The notes: generated by a model not told the origin, from the sequence alone. 64,000 bases of DNA from Patagioenas fasciata (GCF_037038585.1 NW_027288510.1:2733001-2797000); one strand, 5' to 3'; shown: positions 1-10,639, counted from the first letter of the stretch. Program-made: numbers and translations.

Positions 1-330
1 CCAGGGCTGGTGACTCCAGCACTGCCCTGGGCAGCCTGTTCCAATGCCCCACAGCCCTTTGGGGAAGAAATTGTTCCCCAGATCCAGCCTCAGCCTCCCC
101 TGGTGCAACTTGAGACCATTTCCTCTGCTCCTGGCGCTTGTTCCTGGGGAGCAGAGCCTGACCCCCCCTGGCTCCAAGCTCCTTCCAGGCAGTTCAGAGA
201 TCAGAAGGTCTCCCCTCAGCTCCTGTTCTCCAGCTGAACCCCCAGGCCCCTCAGCTGCTCCTCATACAGCTGCAGCTGGGGGACATCTCAGCTCCTTGAG
301 GGGCCGCTGTAGCTACACACAGCACAGCAT
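1..330 (-). repeat. CR1 LINE 3' fragment (antisense)
   Basis: The text reads like the reverse complement of a CR1 3' end: the block on the chance-one-hit phrases 'cagcctgttccaatgcccc', 'tttggggaagaaattgtt' and 'ctcccctggtgcaacttgag' recurs, with the same order, near 63,360-63,450 and in opposite orientation near 51,930-52,070. No intact CR1 ORF is present. It is interspersed repeat, not gene; the open frames over it are incidental. Confidence 0.85.
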
Positions 331-411
331 TGAGCTGGGCTGAGAAATCATTTTTATTTTGCAGCAGTTGCTCTCCCAGTAGATGAGCTTTGCACCTCTG
401 CCTCCCTACAG

Positions 412-577
412 GTATGCTTGAGAAACCTCTGGAGAAAAAGGCTGGTAGGAATTATGGCCCTCCAGGTACCAAGAAGCTCGTGTACTTCATTGATGATCTC
501 AACATGCCCGAGGTGGACGCTTACGGGACAGTGCAGCCCCATACGCTGATCCGGCAGCACCTGGACTACGGCCACTG
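412..577 (+). CDS. DNAH9: Dynein heavy chain exon, AAA3 Walker B region (DNAH9-like)
   Basis: Internal exon of an axonemal outer-arm dynein heavy chain. It is bounded by AG at 410-411 and GT at 578-579 and enters with two bases of a split codon. The translation carries the LEKPLEKK segment and the strongly conserved [17 protein letters not shown] motif, the Walker B region of the AAA3 nucleotide site, followed by [15 protein letters not shown]. The wording is closest to DNAH9 of the DNAH9/11/17 group, by memory of the family. It ends in phase 2 and joins 4,667 in frame (a TG|G Trp codon). There is no lesion. The oddity is its position 46 kb upstream of N-terminal exons of the same family. Confidence 0.93.
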
Positions 578-774
578 GTAGGAGCCTGCTTGGGCTTGGT
601 TGTCGGAGACCTTTTTGTTCAGCTCCAGTGCTGGGGAGTGGGTTTGAGAGAATCTCGAAGCGTGGGTCCCTCTTCCCATTGCATACTGCTGGGCTAGAGC
701 TGGTTGGGAGGCTCTGGGTGAACTGAGAGTTGAGCACCCTCAGGGCTTCCCCTGTCCCCAGCAAACAAATTCAC

Positions 775-905
775 TTAGAATCACAAAACGTCCTGAGCTG
801 GAAGGGACCCGCAAGGATCATCGAGTCCAGCTCCTGTCCCTGCACAGGACAACCCCACAGTTCACACCGTGTGTCCGAGGACGTTGTCCATCGCTTCTTT
901 AATAC
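775..905 (+). repeat. CR1 fragment
   Basis: The string 'agaatcacaaaacgtcctgagctggaaggga' style opening (split here: agaatcacaaaac, then gctggaagggaccc) and the following 'atcgagtccagctcctgtcc' phrase are typical of a CR1 internal fragment close to the 3' end. It lies inside the dynein intron. Confidence 0.75.
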
Positions 906-1435
906 CGCTTGATTGCTTACTCATAGCTGGGTTGAGAGGAGCTTTGCTCTGCTCTTGCTGTGGCTTGTGACTGTGGTCCCAGTGCAAAGCCTGCGAGGGG
1001 AGCGCGATGCTCGGCCTTGCTGCCCCGCGACGCTGAGAGCAGAGGCGGCTGTGGATTTGGCCTCAGCTGGGGTGAACCCCCCTGCTGTGAGCACCTAACA
1101 TTGTCTTCTGTCAGGCAGCAGCAAACAACCATTATCTAGGCAGAGGGGATTTGAAGGAAAAGCAGTGACTGTTTTGGAAGGAGATTGGTGTGTTTTACAC
1201 TTTAGCCAGCAGCTCTGTGTGGGACATGAATATTTGCATCTCTCCACAGGGAATACAGGGCAGGGACGCATTGCAATTTCCACTCTCCTCAGCTGTGTGC
1301 ATGCCTGAGCTCTGCCAAAAGCTTCCGAGGAACAGAGACAGTGGAGCGGAGGCAGAAATCTTGGGCTGTGGGTGTCAGGGAAGTCAGGCAGATAGAGGGT
1401 GAGGGAGCTGCGAGGGAGCGTTGGAGGCACAAGGG

Positions 1436-2640
1436 GCTGCAGCGAGGAGTAGGGGGATGCAGTGAGGCGCAGAGGGATGCAACGAGGTGTGGGGGATGGA
1501 GTGAGGCATGGGGGATGCAGCGAGGTGCGGTGGGATGCAGCAACGTACAGGGGATGCAGCGAGGTGCGGGGGGATGCAGCAACGTACAGGGGATGCAGCG
1601 AGGTGCGGGGGGATGCAGCAACGTACAGGGGATGCAGCGAGGTGCGGGGGGATGCAGCAACGTACAGGGGATGCAGCGAGGTGCGGGGGGATGCAGCAAC
1701 GTACAGGGGATGCAGCGAGGTGCGGGGGGATGCAGCAACGTACAGGGGATGCAGCGAGGTGCGGGCGGATGCAGCAACGTACAGGGGATGCAGCGAGGTG
1801 CGGTGGGATGCAGCAACGTACAGGGGATGCAGCGAGGTGCGGGCGGATGCAGCAACGTACAGGGGATGCAGCGAGGTGCGGGGGGATGCAGCAACGTACA
1901 GGGGATGCAGCGAGGTGCGGGCGGATGCAGCAACGTACAGGGGATGCAGCGAGGTGCGGGCGGATGCAGCAACGTACAGGGGATGCAGCGAGGTGCGGTG
2001 GGATGCAGCAACGTACAGGGGATGCAGCGAGGTGCGGGCGGATGCAGCAACGTACAGGGGATGCAGCGAGGTGCGGGCGGATGCAGCAACGTACAGGGGA
2101 TGCAGCGAGGTGCGGTGGGATGCAGCAACGTACAGGGGATGCAGCGAGGTGCGGGCGGATGCAGCAACGTACAGGGGATGCAGCGAGGTGCGGGCGGATG
2201 CAGCAACGTACAGGGGATGCGGCGAGGTGCGGGCGGATGCAGCAACGTACAGGGGATGCAGCGAGGTGCGGGGGGATGCAGCAACGTACAGGGGATGCAG
2301 CGAGGTGCGGGCGGATGCAGCAACGTACAGGGGATGCAGCGAGGTGCGGGCGGATGCAGCAACGTACAGGGGATGCAGCGAGGTGCGGGGGGATGCAGCA
2401 ACGTACAGGGGATGCAGCGAGGTGCGGGCGGATGCAGCAACGTACAGGGGATGCAGCGAGGTGCGGGCGGATGCAGCAACGTACAGGGGATGCAGCGAGG
2501 TGCGGGGGGATGCAGCAACATACAGGGGATGCAGCGAGGTGCGGGGGGATGCAGCAACGTACAGGGGATGCAGCGAGGTGCGGGCGGATGCAGCAACGTA
2601 TAGGGGATGCAGCGAGGTGCGGGCGGATGCAGCGATGCCA
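1436..2640. repeat. 39-bp GC-rich minisatellite, about 29 near-perfect units
   Basis: Near-identical units of 39 bp run from about 1,508 to 2,630, with a degenerate lead-in from 1,436. Each unit consists of two half-motifs, GATGCAGCGAGGTGCGG and GATGCAGCAACGTACAGG. Variation is concentrated at one site after GGTGCGG (tG, gG or cG). Because 39 is divisible by three and the unit lacks stops, long ORFs appear in several frames on both strands. I treat them as artefacts. The array sits in the intron between dynein exons 412-577 and 4,667-4,769. Confidence 0.97.
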
Positions 2641-3055
2641 TGGGTCCCCTCCCAGACACATCGAGGCCTTCTGCCCTTGTGCTCAGCAGTGCCCACTGGG
2701 CACTGTATTGCATGCAGGAAGTTATCATCTCACCAATATAATAGGCTCAGGTAGGATCTCTCAGCACAGCATATTTTATTAACGATTTTGCAAGGTCGGG
2801 TGTTCCACCTAAAGGTAGGCACACAAAACAGGGCAAAAAGCCACTGCTTATATCCACCCCTAATCCCAACTGCAAATTCCCTCCCCAGTTCCCCGTTGGT
2901 TGGGTACGGCAGGGTTTACAGACTACCTGACACTTCCTAGCTGCCAAGGCTCAGTTTACCTGTCTCACGACTCCATTCTAATAACCCTTCCCATTATTTC
3001 TTTATTTTCATTGAAGGTGTGTTTTCTTGACTGTCTGAATTTTAACCACTGGAAT

Positions 3056-3430
3056 GGTTTTCAATTCCTCCACACCTGCTCTGGGCAGCCTGGGCCAGGC
3101 TCTGGCACCTCCCAGCAAACAAGTTTCTGCTCATGTTCAGATGGAGCCTCCTGTGTTTCAGTCTGTGCCCGTTGCCCCTCACCCTGGCGTTGGGCACCAC
3201 TGAACAGAGTCTGGTCCATCCTCTGACACCCACCCTGAGATATTGATCCCATTGATCAGATCCCTCTCAGCTTCTCTTCTCCAGCTCAACAGCCCCAGCT
3301 CTCTCAGTTTCTTGTCACAAGAAAGGTGCTCCAGATCCCTTAGCATCTTTGTAGCCACCGCTGGACTCTCTCCAGTAATTCCTTGTCCTTCTTAAACCAG
3401 GGAGCCCAGGACTCCCTGTCCTCCCCCGGC
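3056..3430 (-). repeat. CR1 fragment (antisense)
   Basis: Phrases such as 'ctctgggcagcctgggccag', 'cagcaaacaagtttctgctc', 'cttctcttctccagctcaac' and 'gctggactctctccagtaat' match antisense CR1 3' sequence, and the same order occurs at 23,820-24,130. This is intronic interspersed repeat. Confidence 0.85.
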
Positions 3431-3452
3431 AGCAGCAGCCTGCTGACCCTTG

Positions 3453-4363
3453 TCATGTCCCACCTGGCGCTATGGTTGGGGGAAGTGTGACTGAGATTTG
3501 TCAGTCCCCTGGGTTGGAAAAAAGTACATACAATCCTGAAGGTCCACAAACAAAAGACCTTTATTTTTTGTAGCTTGGTCCAATTGGCAAATGACTCAGT
3601 GGCAGAAGGATTTATGTTACTTAAGCTCAATCGATAAACAGTTTAGCAGCGAAAAGATTCACATGAAAGAGTTTTGTGGCACAAGTGGGGCTCTAAACCT
3701 TATGTTACTGTATTACTCACAAAAAGGAAGGCAAAGAAATAGGAATATAGGAAGGAAAGAGAGAGGAAGAAAAGAAGGGGAAAGGAAGGGGGAAGGAAAT
3801 GGGAAGGGAAGGAAAAGGAAAGGGAAAGGAAAGGTCTCACCACCCTTAGGGCTCCGTGGTGTGTTTGAGGGGTTTGTAGTCTCAGGCCCAGTTCCTATGC
3901 AGGAATGCTTGGGTCTGTAGTCAGGGTTCAGCACCCTGTGGTGTGTGGTTCGGTTCCCGTGGTCAGCCCGGTGGGTGGAAGGGTCCCCGGGGTGGCACCC
4001 TGCCCGTGCTGGCACAGGTTTTATAGGGTTTATAGCCCTCGGGATCACCTGGGCTTTTGTGCAGGCGTCACTGGGGGTGATTGTGGAAGATGGGGGAGGC
4101 CCGAAGGGTCTCTCAGCCTGGGCCTTGACACCGTGTCGGGCCTGTCAGCGCACAGGCTGCGTGTCCTTCAACACAGCACTGCCTGTGTCACCCAGCCTTT
4201 GTCTGTGGCTGTCACCTCGGCCTTGACGTGTAAATCACCATTCACCTGCTCACGATGGCCCGTCTCCCATGACTGGGTGTTGCAGGGCTGGGTTTGCCAC
4301 AGTGTTTGAGAGTCACCCTTGTAGTCTCTCACACCCTGTCCCGGGTTGGGATCAAACCAGAGA
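3453..4363 (-). repeat. Candidate solo LTR (minus strand)
   Basis: Read on the minus strand, this segment starts TGTCTCTGG near 4,363 and ends ...CATGACA near 3,453. It has a TATA-like CTATAAAACC near 4,018 and an AATAAA signal near 3,555, so U3, R and U5 appear in the correct order. No internal retroviral sequence flanks it. A target-site duplication was not confirmed. A purine-rich G/A tract occupies about 3,720-3,832 within the putative R region. Confidence 0.55.
3720..3832 (+). repeat. Polypurine (GGAAA)-type low-complexity tract
   Basis: About 110 bases of almost pure G and A (aaggaagg, gaaagagagg, ggaaaggaaa). The strand asymmetry could support triplex or H-DNA, but only as inference. 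It lies inside the candidate LTR. Confidence 0.85.
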
Positions 4364-4666
4364 CACTCCTGCTGTTTTCTGCCATTTCCATGCAAGTGAA
4401 GAGTATGGCCCAGGGGCTTTGCTCAGTGCTTATTACTGATAGAAATATTAGCTACAGGTTGTTGAAGCTGAAGGATTTCCACCAGGAGCAGGACTCGCGT
4501 GTGCCAGGCCGTGTACAGATAGGCCGGCAACCTGGGCCTGGGCCTCATCTTGGCAAGACGCAGAATTTGACCCCCTGAAGACAAGCGGCCTCTGGCAGCC
4601 CAGGGACACGTACTGAGAGAGGCAGTGGCCGTGGTCACTGTGCTGCTGCTTGTGTTTTGCCCGAAG

Positions 4667-4769
4667 GTACGACCGGACCAAGCTGTCGCTGAAGGAGATC
4701 ACGAACGTGCAGTATGTGTCGTGCATGAACCCGACGGCGGGGAGCTTCACCATCAACCCTCGGCTGCAG
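4667..4769 (+). CDS. DNAH9: Dynein heavy chain exon, AAA3 (DNAH9-like)
   Basis: A 103-nt exon with AG at 4,665-4,666 and GT at 4,770-4,771. It completes the split Trp codon from the 412-577 exon and ends on a codon boundary. The translation [34 protein letters not shown] is the AAA3 segment with the conserved CMNPT sensor-1 region. By recollection it is nearer DNAH9 than DNAH17 or DNAH11. No frame or splice lesion was seen. Confidence 0.93.
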
Positions 4770-5164
4770 GTAAAGCCCTGCACAACGGCAGGTGCATCGC
4801 TGGGTTTATTTTGGGGTGGATCATTTAAACGTGAGGTTAGAGGACAACCACTGGCAGATCCTGCTGTTGTTTTATCAGTACAAATGGCACGAATCTGTCG
4901 AGTGACTGTGATTCCTAATAGTGAAGCACCGAACTGGGTCCCTTATTCCCTTGTTTGTTTTTCCTCGCATTCTGCAGCTCCGTCAGAGGAGGAAGTCAAA
5001 AGTTGCCAGCCAGCTTAACACCTACTTTCAGGACAACCTTCTGGTCCATACAGGCAGATTTTGCCTTCATTTAGCTCGTATTTAGCTCTGAAGCATGGTG
5101 CATTAACGCCGCCTGCTTTCCAGAATTGTCTGATGCAGCTGTCAGTAAAAAGAGGTGTGGGGGA

Positions 5165-5365
5165 GAAACCCAAACGAAGAAAACAGACAAAACTAAAAAA
5201 AAACCCAAGCCACACCAAAACACAACAACAACAAAAACCCCAACAAACCCCAAACCAAGCAACCAAACAAAACCAACAAAACAAAGAACACCAAAACCAA
5301 CCAACCAACCAAATCCCCCCAAAAACCTAACCGAACAAAAAAACCCCAAGCCAAACAAAAAGCAG
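5165..5365 (+). repeat. A/C-rich low-complexity tract
   Basis: About 200 bases nearly free of G and T, made of aaaccc/aaccaa/caaaa words (CAAAC-type simple sequence). It may be the degenerated tail of a retroelement. The open frames across it are composition artefacts. Confidence 0.85.
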
Positions 5366-5837
5366 TTCAAGCGCTGCTGATAACAGAAGATTTGGGAAGA
5401 GATCTTAAACATTAGACTTTGATTTTTGGGAGCTGCCAACCGATGGAGGGACTGGGTAGCAGTGAGCAAAATTCATTTCATCATGGAGAAACCTAATGAC
5501 CAGAGTCAGCTTGGACCCTGGCTCCTCTTCAGCAAGGTGTGGAGTTAAAATGAAGTGTCCCATGGGCAACTTTGCAAGTTCCAAATTAGTAAAGAGGTCC
5601 TCTGGGAGATGGCACCTTCCAGGGGCTGCTCTTAATAGAGACAGTGACTGGGCTTTGTCAGAGGTCGGTGGGACCTTCAGAGCCCTTTGGCTCTTCAATG
5701 GACTGCACTTCCAGTGTAGCATTGGTGAGATGCAGTTGAAAATCCCTGGTTTAGTGAGCAGAGTGATGTCACTTCCCACCTGAGCTCTGCTGGCAAACTG
5801 GGAGAGGGAAATAACCTTGTTCAGGTGGACTGCAAAT

Positions 5838-5905
5838 CAGAGAATCATAGAACAACCCAGGTTGGAAGGGACCTCAAAAGATCATCTGGTCCAGCATTTC
5901 ATGGG
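5838..5905 (+). repeat. Short CR1 fragment
   Basis: The phrase agagaatcatagaa, then ggttggaagggacctc, then atctggtccagc is the common avian CR1 3'-region text. It is intronic, about 100 bp upstream of the dynein exon at 6,013. Confidence 0.75.
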
Positions 5906-6012
5906 AAAGGGAGCCTAGATGAGATTATCACAGCAAATCCCCAAGGGCATTTTGCTTGAAAGGTGTTTTTCTACCTCTCTGACCTTTCCATGCCTTCCTT
6001 TCTCTCCCTCAG

Positions 6013-6252
6013 CGTCACTTCTGTGTCTTCGCGCTGTCCATCCCTGGGCAGGATGCCTTGTCCAGGATCTATAGCACCATTTTAACGCAGCACCTGACAA
6101 GTGGAAATTTCTCGGGGGCTGTGCAAAAATCAGCTCAGCAGCTGATTGCCCTTGCCCTGGGACTGCACCAGAAAGTAGCCGCTACATTCCTTCCAACAGC
6201 CATCAAGTTCCACTACATTTTCAACTTGAGAGACTTCTCCAATATCTTCCAA
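6013..6252 (+). CDS. DNAH9: Dynein heavy chain exon, end of AAA3 (DNAH9-like)
   Basis: A 240-nt exon of 80 codons, phase 0 at both ends, with AG at 6,011-6,012 and GTAAGT at 6,253. The translation begins RHFCVFALSIPGQDALSRIY and ends FLPTAIKFHYIFNLRDFSNIFQ, the conserved C-terminal end of AAA3 in axonemal dyneins. It is the last recognisable exon of the upstream dynein locus: the expected next exon (beginning G-I-L-F-like) was not found before the ERV LTR at 7,725. All three exons are intact, so this is not an obviously decayed pseudogene. Confidence 0.93.
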
Positions 6253-7724
6253 GTAAGTGCAGTTGCTGTCCTGTGGGACTTGAAGCTTGTCCCGATGCTA
6301 CAAGAGGCTGCGGAGCTGTGTTCCTCTAGCTCTGGTGGGCAGAATGCAGTCTCCTACCTAAAAATGACACAGCACATGTGTGCCCTGAGTAAAGTGGGTG
6401 ACCTTAGGCCATTCCTTAATTCCTTGTTAGTTTTGGATGGATTCCAGAACCATTGCCCATGGCTTTGAGAAGCTTAGTTACTTTCCAGCCTCTTGTGGTC
6501 AGCGGGGAGGGATGAGTAGTTCCAGATGGATGTGCAGGTTTGGGGTGGGTTGAAACGCCCTCTGGCTGTAGAAGGGACCAGCTGAAGGGAGCTTTGGGCT
6601 TCCGACTTCAGTACTTAAATGACTGATGGTGAGTGCGATGGAGCTGCGCTCATCTTTGGGAGCCTCAGTTCCACACGTGTAAATGTGGGGATTAATGGCA
6701 CTGTTCCACCACACAGGCAAATTATTTTATTGTACTGAAGCAGGTGGTGGATAGTTAGTGGGTTACTGGCCCTGAAGTTAGATCCAGCTTAGCTTGTTGG
6801 CCTGTACTGGCATGTCCTCTGAGCTTCTTGATGGTCAGATGCTCAGTATGTGCATGAAGGGTGGCATTTAAAAAGGTGATAATTGAATCAAACCCAGCTT
6901 TGACTTAATTGCTAAAACTGAATTTCCACCAGAGCCAGTTCTGTACCAAGGGGAAGTTGTTCAGATTCAGAAATATTTTCTTCCAACAACGGAGAGACTT
7001 TTTTTTCCCCTGAAATCTCATACTTTGAAGCAGTAGATATTACTGCTCAAAGAGCCTTTCAGAGTTTAAGGCTGATTAGTAAAATTTGAGAAGGTTCTCA
7101 GCAGCCGAATCGAGAGGTTTGGAACACCATAAACTCTTGTAGAACCCCGGTTTGTAACTTGTTGCTGTCCTTCTTAACACCTGTTCTCCTAAGTACGTAC
7201 TGAAAGTTTGGTGCCTTGTGGTCTGGTCCATCACACAAGAACTGAAGTAATGACGTAGTGGGAAATGCAAAAACAGGGCCTTGAAAAAGTTAATAACTCT
7301 TTTGTGCCAAGAAAGAATCAGACCTGTCACTTATGCTCAGCTAAACATCAGCAGCTTTTGATGTTAGATGTGGGTCGTGTTAACTCCTGACTTCTAGTTA
7401 ATCTGTGCTTTGAAAGGCAGAGAGAGAAAAGCAGCATTTCCATGGGAAGCTTTAATTTTAACTGTAACCTGCTTGAAAGGTGCTCAGGTTGTGGGATATT
7501 AGGAAATGTCCTGCCAGGTCTGGATGCTGGGGCAGGAGCAGCGACTGAGCTCAGGTGTTGTTTTGTTTATCACGTGGCTTCAGGAGTGGGGGAGTCTGGC
7601 TCCTGGGCTTCATAATGTTTATTGAAATAGTGGTCCAATTTTTCTTGAAATCCTTCCTTACCTTTTGGATTCATTCTTGATTATTCCTTCACATTAAATA
7701 TTCTTGAGTTTTTGAGATCTCCTG
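6253..7724. other. Apparent intron or intergenic sequence, nothing recognised
   Basis: Downstream of the donor at 6,253 there is no further dynein exon, repeat family or ORF that I can support. The composition is mixed and non-repetitive. Confidence 0.6.
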
Positions 7725-8387
7725 TGTCCTGGTTTTGTTAAAAACAAGTTTCTCTTTTAGCGAATTTTTGCCTGTCAGCTAAAGCCTTCATATTAGCTGC
7801 ATTTTCCTGGAGAACCCGACACATGTTTTGGTTAAACCCAGCAAGGGAATGCAAACTTATTGATAAGCACGGATGGACATCTCGCGAGAGGGGCAACGAG
7901 AAACTGGTGATCGAGAGACTGACCAACGGTGAATAACATTCCATTCACGTGAATACTTCATATAAAAGTGGGAGATCACGAGGATTTCGTCCCCTTTTGT
8001 CTCTTTCCCTTTTTTTCCTCATGGCTGACATTAGGAGAGGACCTTGCTGGTCGTCCCTGCGAACGGAGGCCAGTGAGAGACTGAATCCAGCTCCGGTTGG
8101 CTGCAGAGTCCAATCCAGGACTTTGGGTGCTGGCTCTGCAGTTGCTCAGACTTACAAGATTGGTTTTGTATATTTTGTATTATTTTCTCTATTCTTATCA
8201 GTAGCATCAGTAAAACATCTTTAACTTTTCCAACTCTCTTCTCTCTGTCCTTCTTTCCCTCCCGATCGCCTGTCCTGAGTGGGAAGGGGGGAGAGGGAGG
8301 GGCAAAAAGGGGGAAGTGGGGGGCAGAGGAGGTTGACAACACATCTGCCAGGGTTTGATTGTCACCCCGCAATCTTAGCCCTCGACA
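7725..8387 (+). repeat. 5' LTR of a class II (betaretrovirus-like) ERV
   Basis: The segment begins TGTCCTGG and ends CTCGACA, giving perfect TGTC...GACA termini. A TATA box (CATATAAAAG) sits near 7,958. It is followed six bases later by a primer binding site (8,394). The length, about 663 bp, and the element order support a 5' LTR in plus orientation. No matching 3' LTR was found in the window. Confidence 0.8.
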
Positions 8388-8393
8388 GATAAT

Positions 8394-8411
8394 TGGCGCC
8401 CAACGTGGGGC
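8394..8411 (+). promoter_or_regulatory. Retroviral primer binding site, tRNA-Lys1,2 type
   Basis: The 18 bases TGGCGCCCAACGTGGGGC are the standard complement of the tRNA-Lys1,2 3' end used by several beta- and lentiviruses. Its place just after the LTR end at 8,387 fixes the orientation and boundary of this ERV. Confidence 0.92.
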
Positions 8412-8577
8412 AAGAGAAAGGGGTAAATTTGGAGATTTTTGGCTTTTCTCCTGCTCTGACGTACCTTTCAATTTTCTTGGCACGGTGCCAACTCATAGAG
8501 TTGTGATACTCGCGCGTCTGTTTGCTTCGGATATTTTTTAGTGGTATTAAGGCAAAGTGAATTACATTGATTTAAAG

Positions 8578-9261
8578 ATGTTATGGCAAAAGTTGTATCA
8601 GTTATTTTCTACATTGTGCTCGCTGATCCCATATCTGTGTTGGTGTTTCTTTCTGAATCGAAGTATTCATTATATAACAACAAGAAACTGGACAGCGGTC
8701 ATGATGATTCTGTGTGGTATGGCACTGGTTTATTTCATTACACTGCAGCCGCTAATGAATTTCTACTCGCTTCTGCTTTACCTTGAAAAACCTCCAGGAG
8801 AGATTAAAAAGCAGAATGGCTCTATATTTGCTAATTGGTCAAGCGAATCTTTAGAAAGGCTGACTAACAATACTTTTGTGATTTCACTGGGACAGTTTGC
8901 AAATGTGTTAGAGAACTTTGAATATCCTTGGAGCTTTGATAGAACTGTGATGGTGTTATCTGGTTTGCTGAATGTGTGTCAGTTTGTGTTACTGTTAAGA
9001 GAGATGAGGTTCAATAGGAGGTTTGCGTCTCTTTTTAGTCCTGAGATTTGCGGTGCGCCTTCGGAAGCTTTAGCAAAAAGCACTCCTGGCCGCTCGAGAA
9101 AAGGCAAAACAGCCAAAGCTGCTGCTGCAGCCACTGCCCCCCAACCGCGGCTTCGCAGGCTGAAGCTCCAGCTCCTCCGCATTGCTCCTCTGCCAAGGGC
9201 GCTGCAGATAACGTTTGTTGCTTTATCCATGCGAGCCACGGAACCTGACACACCAATGTGA
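8578..9261 (+). CDS. ERV leader ORF: putative three-pass membrane glycoprotein
   Basis: The first ATG after the primer site opens a 227-codon frame. I do not recognise the family and it does not look like gag matrix. Hydrophobic stretches occur at about residues 10-27 (CSLIPYLCWCFFL), 38-60 (VMMILCGMALVYFI) and 123-143 (MVLSGLLNVCQFVLLL). Between the second and third lie three N-x-S/T sequons (NGS, NWS, NNT/NTF). The C-terminal part is basic and Ala-rich, ending against or inside an antisense LTR, so the natural C terminus is probably lost. An upstream in-frame stop at 8,548 supports the start. It could be an accessory ERV protein, a captured host exon, or chance; expression is unknown. Confidence 0.5.
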   Translation: MLWQKLYQLFSTLCSLIPYLCWCFFLNRSIHYITTRNWTAVMMILCGMALVYFITLQPLMNFYSLLLYLEKPPGEIKKQNGSIFANWSSESLERLTNNTFVISLGQFANVLENFEYPWSFDRTVMVLSGLLNVCQFVLLLREMRFNRRFASLFSPEICGAPSEALAKSTPGRSRKGKTAKAAAAATAPQPRLRRLKLQLLRIAPLPRALQITFVALSMRATEPDTPM

Positions 9262-9455
9262 TGTTCACAGAGTTCGCTTTATTGTCGGACCGGGCTGGCT
9301 TTATAGCAAAGCTGCCCTGTCCACGCGCCTTACAACAACGTGATTGGTTGTAACTCGTGTTATACAATAACATGCTAGGCTGCATGTGCTGTCCACGCGC
9401 TCTGCACGCATGTGTCCGGCGATTGCTCACTCATTATTACCTTCTAATGGTGCTC
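9200..9455 (-). repeat. LTR of a minus-strand ERV (alpharetrovirus-like R-U5)
   Basis: On the minus strand there is a CCAAT-like box, TATA (GCTATAAAGCC, near 9,300), AATAAA (near 9,280) and then a CACATTGGTGTG block that resembles the R/U5 junction of avian leukosis-type LTRs. Env remnants lie directly upstream on the same strand (from 9,458), so it is probably a 3' LTR. The exact ends are uncertain; the U5 end may extend into the C-terminal part of the plus-strand leader ORF. Confidence 0.6.
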
Positions 9456-9457
9456 CT

Positions 9458-10280
9458 TTAGTCTCTTTTGTCTCTGGCTTCACCTCTCAGCCAGGCTGGC
9501 GACAACCCCATCCCCCTGGGGCGGGGGGGGGCTCTGCCACTACACTCTAGGTTAGTTGCTACCCATAATTCCTGCCCTTGGATTTCACACTTCTCCAATT
9601 TTTTTCTATCATAACATCCAGAATTAATAGGAGCGTGATAATGTAGAACATATTGGGTTAGTCTCCCTATTCTCACACGCTCGTAGCACTTGGTACAGGG
9701 ATTGGCCAGGCTAAGTTGGGAACAATAAGTCACCACTGCCAGCAAGGGGATCAGGTCCAGGGTTCTGCACCCTCTGCCTCTCTGGCCGACCAGGCTGCAG
9801 CCGCAGCCGAGTTCGTCATCTTCTCGGCAGCAAGGGCCGTGTCCCCGCCTTTCCTGTTTTTACCGTTAGCGTGGCGACTTTTTATCGTTTCCCAACTCTT
9901 GGCCTTCACTTCCCAGGAACAACAGGAGCAACACGGAATGTGGTTTCTCTGTCTGCACTCTGTTCTCCTCATCACTGGTGGGCTCTAAATTCCCATTCAC
10001 CCCTTCAGTAAATACCTCCCACCATTCTCCGCTATTCTTTTTCTATTCTTCCAGCGGCAACTGGAATCCTCAACCGAGCCCCGGTTTCCTTATCTTCTGT
10101 TCTTAGACATTTCTTACACAATCCTGTCGGTAAGTTCCCTTTGTGGATATGCTTATACCACAGTCCATTTACAACCTAAACATCAAATATAAAATGAGAA
10201 TTACATATACAACTCGGTTCAACACATTTAGCTATTAAGCCATTCTCATTTTCATTTATACTGGGCATTCACATCAATAA
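9458..10280 (-). pseudogene. ERV env (surface subunit) remnant, copy 1
   Basis: Minus-strand frames encode a Cys-containing SU-like stretch (NPCTKCYERVR, SGCYDR) that recurs almost unchanged at about 26,000-26,100 and 44,900-45,070. The upstream part, near 9,751-9,975, encodes a Cys-rich leader that also recurs. The frame is broken and no complete env is present. The duplicated block starts at about 9,545. Described only; not a functional envelope gene. Confidence 0.65.
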
Positions 10281-10299
10281 CACTAATAGTAGTTACATC

Positions 10300-10620
10300 A
10301 CCAATCCCGTGTCAACTTCAATTTCAGTTCCCCTGGTTCTTGAGTTACTTTCCAGGTTCTTTCTTCCGTCAGGGCTCCTCTAACTCGAGAGACGCGTGTC
10401 CATCCTTTCCCTGCCCTCCCAACAGCTGTTTCTGTAGTTAACAAAACAAGAAAAGGTCCCTCCCATCATGGGGTTGGAGTTTCTTCTTTTCAGGTTTTCA
10501 TTAGTGTTGCCCCCATATCTACCAGAAATTCTACTTGTTTGTTCTTTTGGGTTTCTTCTTCCCAATGCGGTGAGCACCACCCAGGCTGCTCACCCAGAAG
10601 GACTAAAACTGCTTCCCAGT
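10300..10620 (-). pseudogene. ERV integrase C-terminus remnant, copy 1
   Basis: On the minus strand, with frame breaks, the text gives a G-P-F-L-V-L-L-T-T-E-T-A-V-like segment, the small beta-barrel seen at the C terminus of gammaretrovirus-like integrases. It sits just upstream of env, as expected. The same segment is at about 26,674-26,990 and 45,540-45,790. Confidence 0.55.
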
Positions 10621-10639
10621 GCAACCCCAAACACCCTTC

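Noticed and set aside
1508-2632. CRISPR-like array
   Set aside because: There are no unique spacers between repeats, the units are directly adjacent, and the genome is vertebrate. The same applies to the AT-rich arrays.
1095-2782. Long ORFs of 420-533 codons on both strands over the minisatellite
   Set aside because: The 39-bp unit has no stop in several frames, so all frames stay open by arithmetic. The translations are pure 13-residue repeats without a start context or splice support.
2725-3050. Possible LTR fragment (inverted polyadenylation signal and TATA-like text)
   Set aside because: Termini and a second copy could not be found in the window; the signal is too weak to annotate.
5015-5469. 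Trp/Phe/Gly-rich ORFs at 5.0-5.5 kb
   Set aside because: They are translations of the A/C-rich low-complexity tract on the opposite strand.
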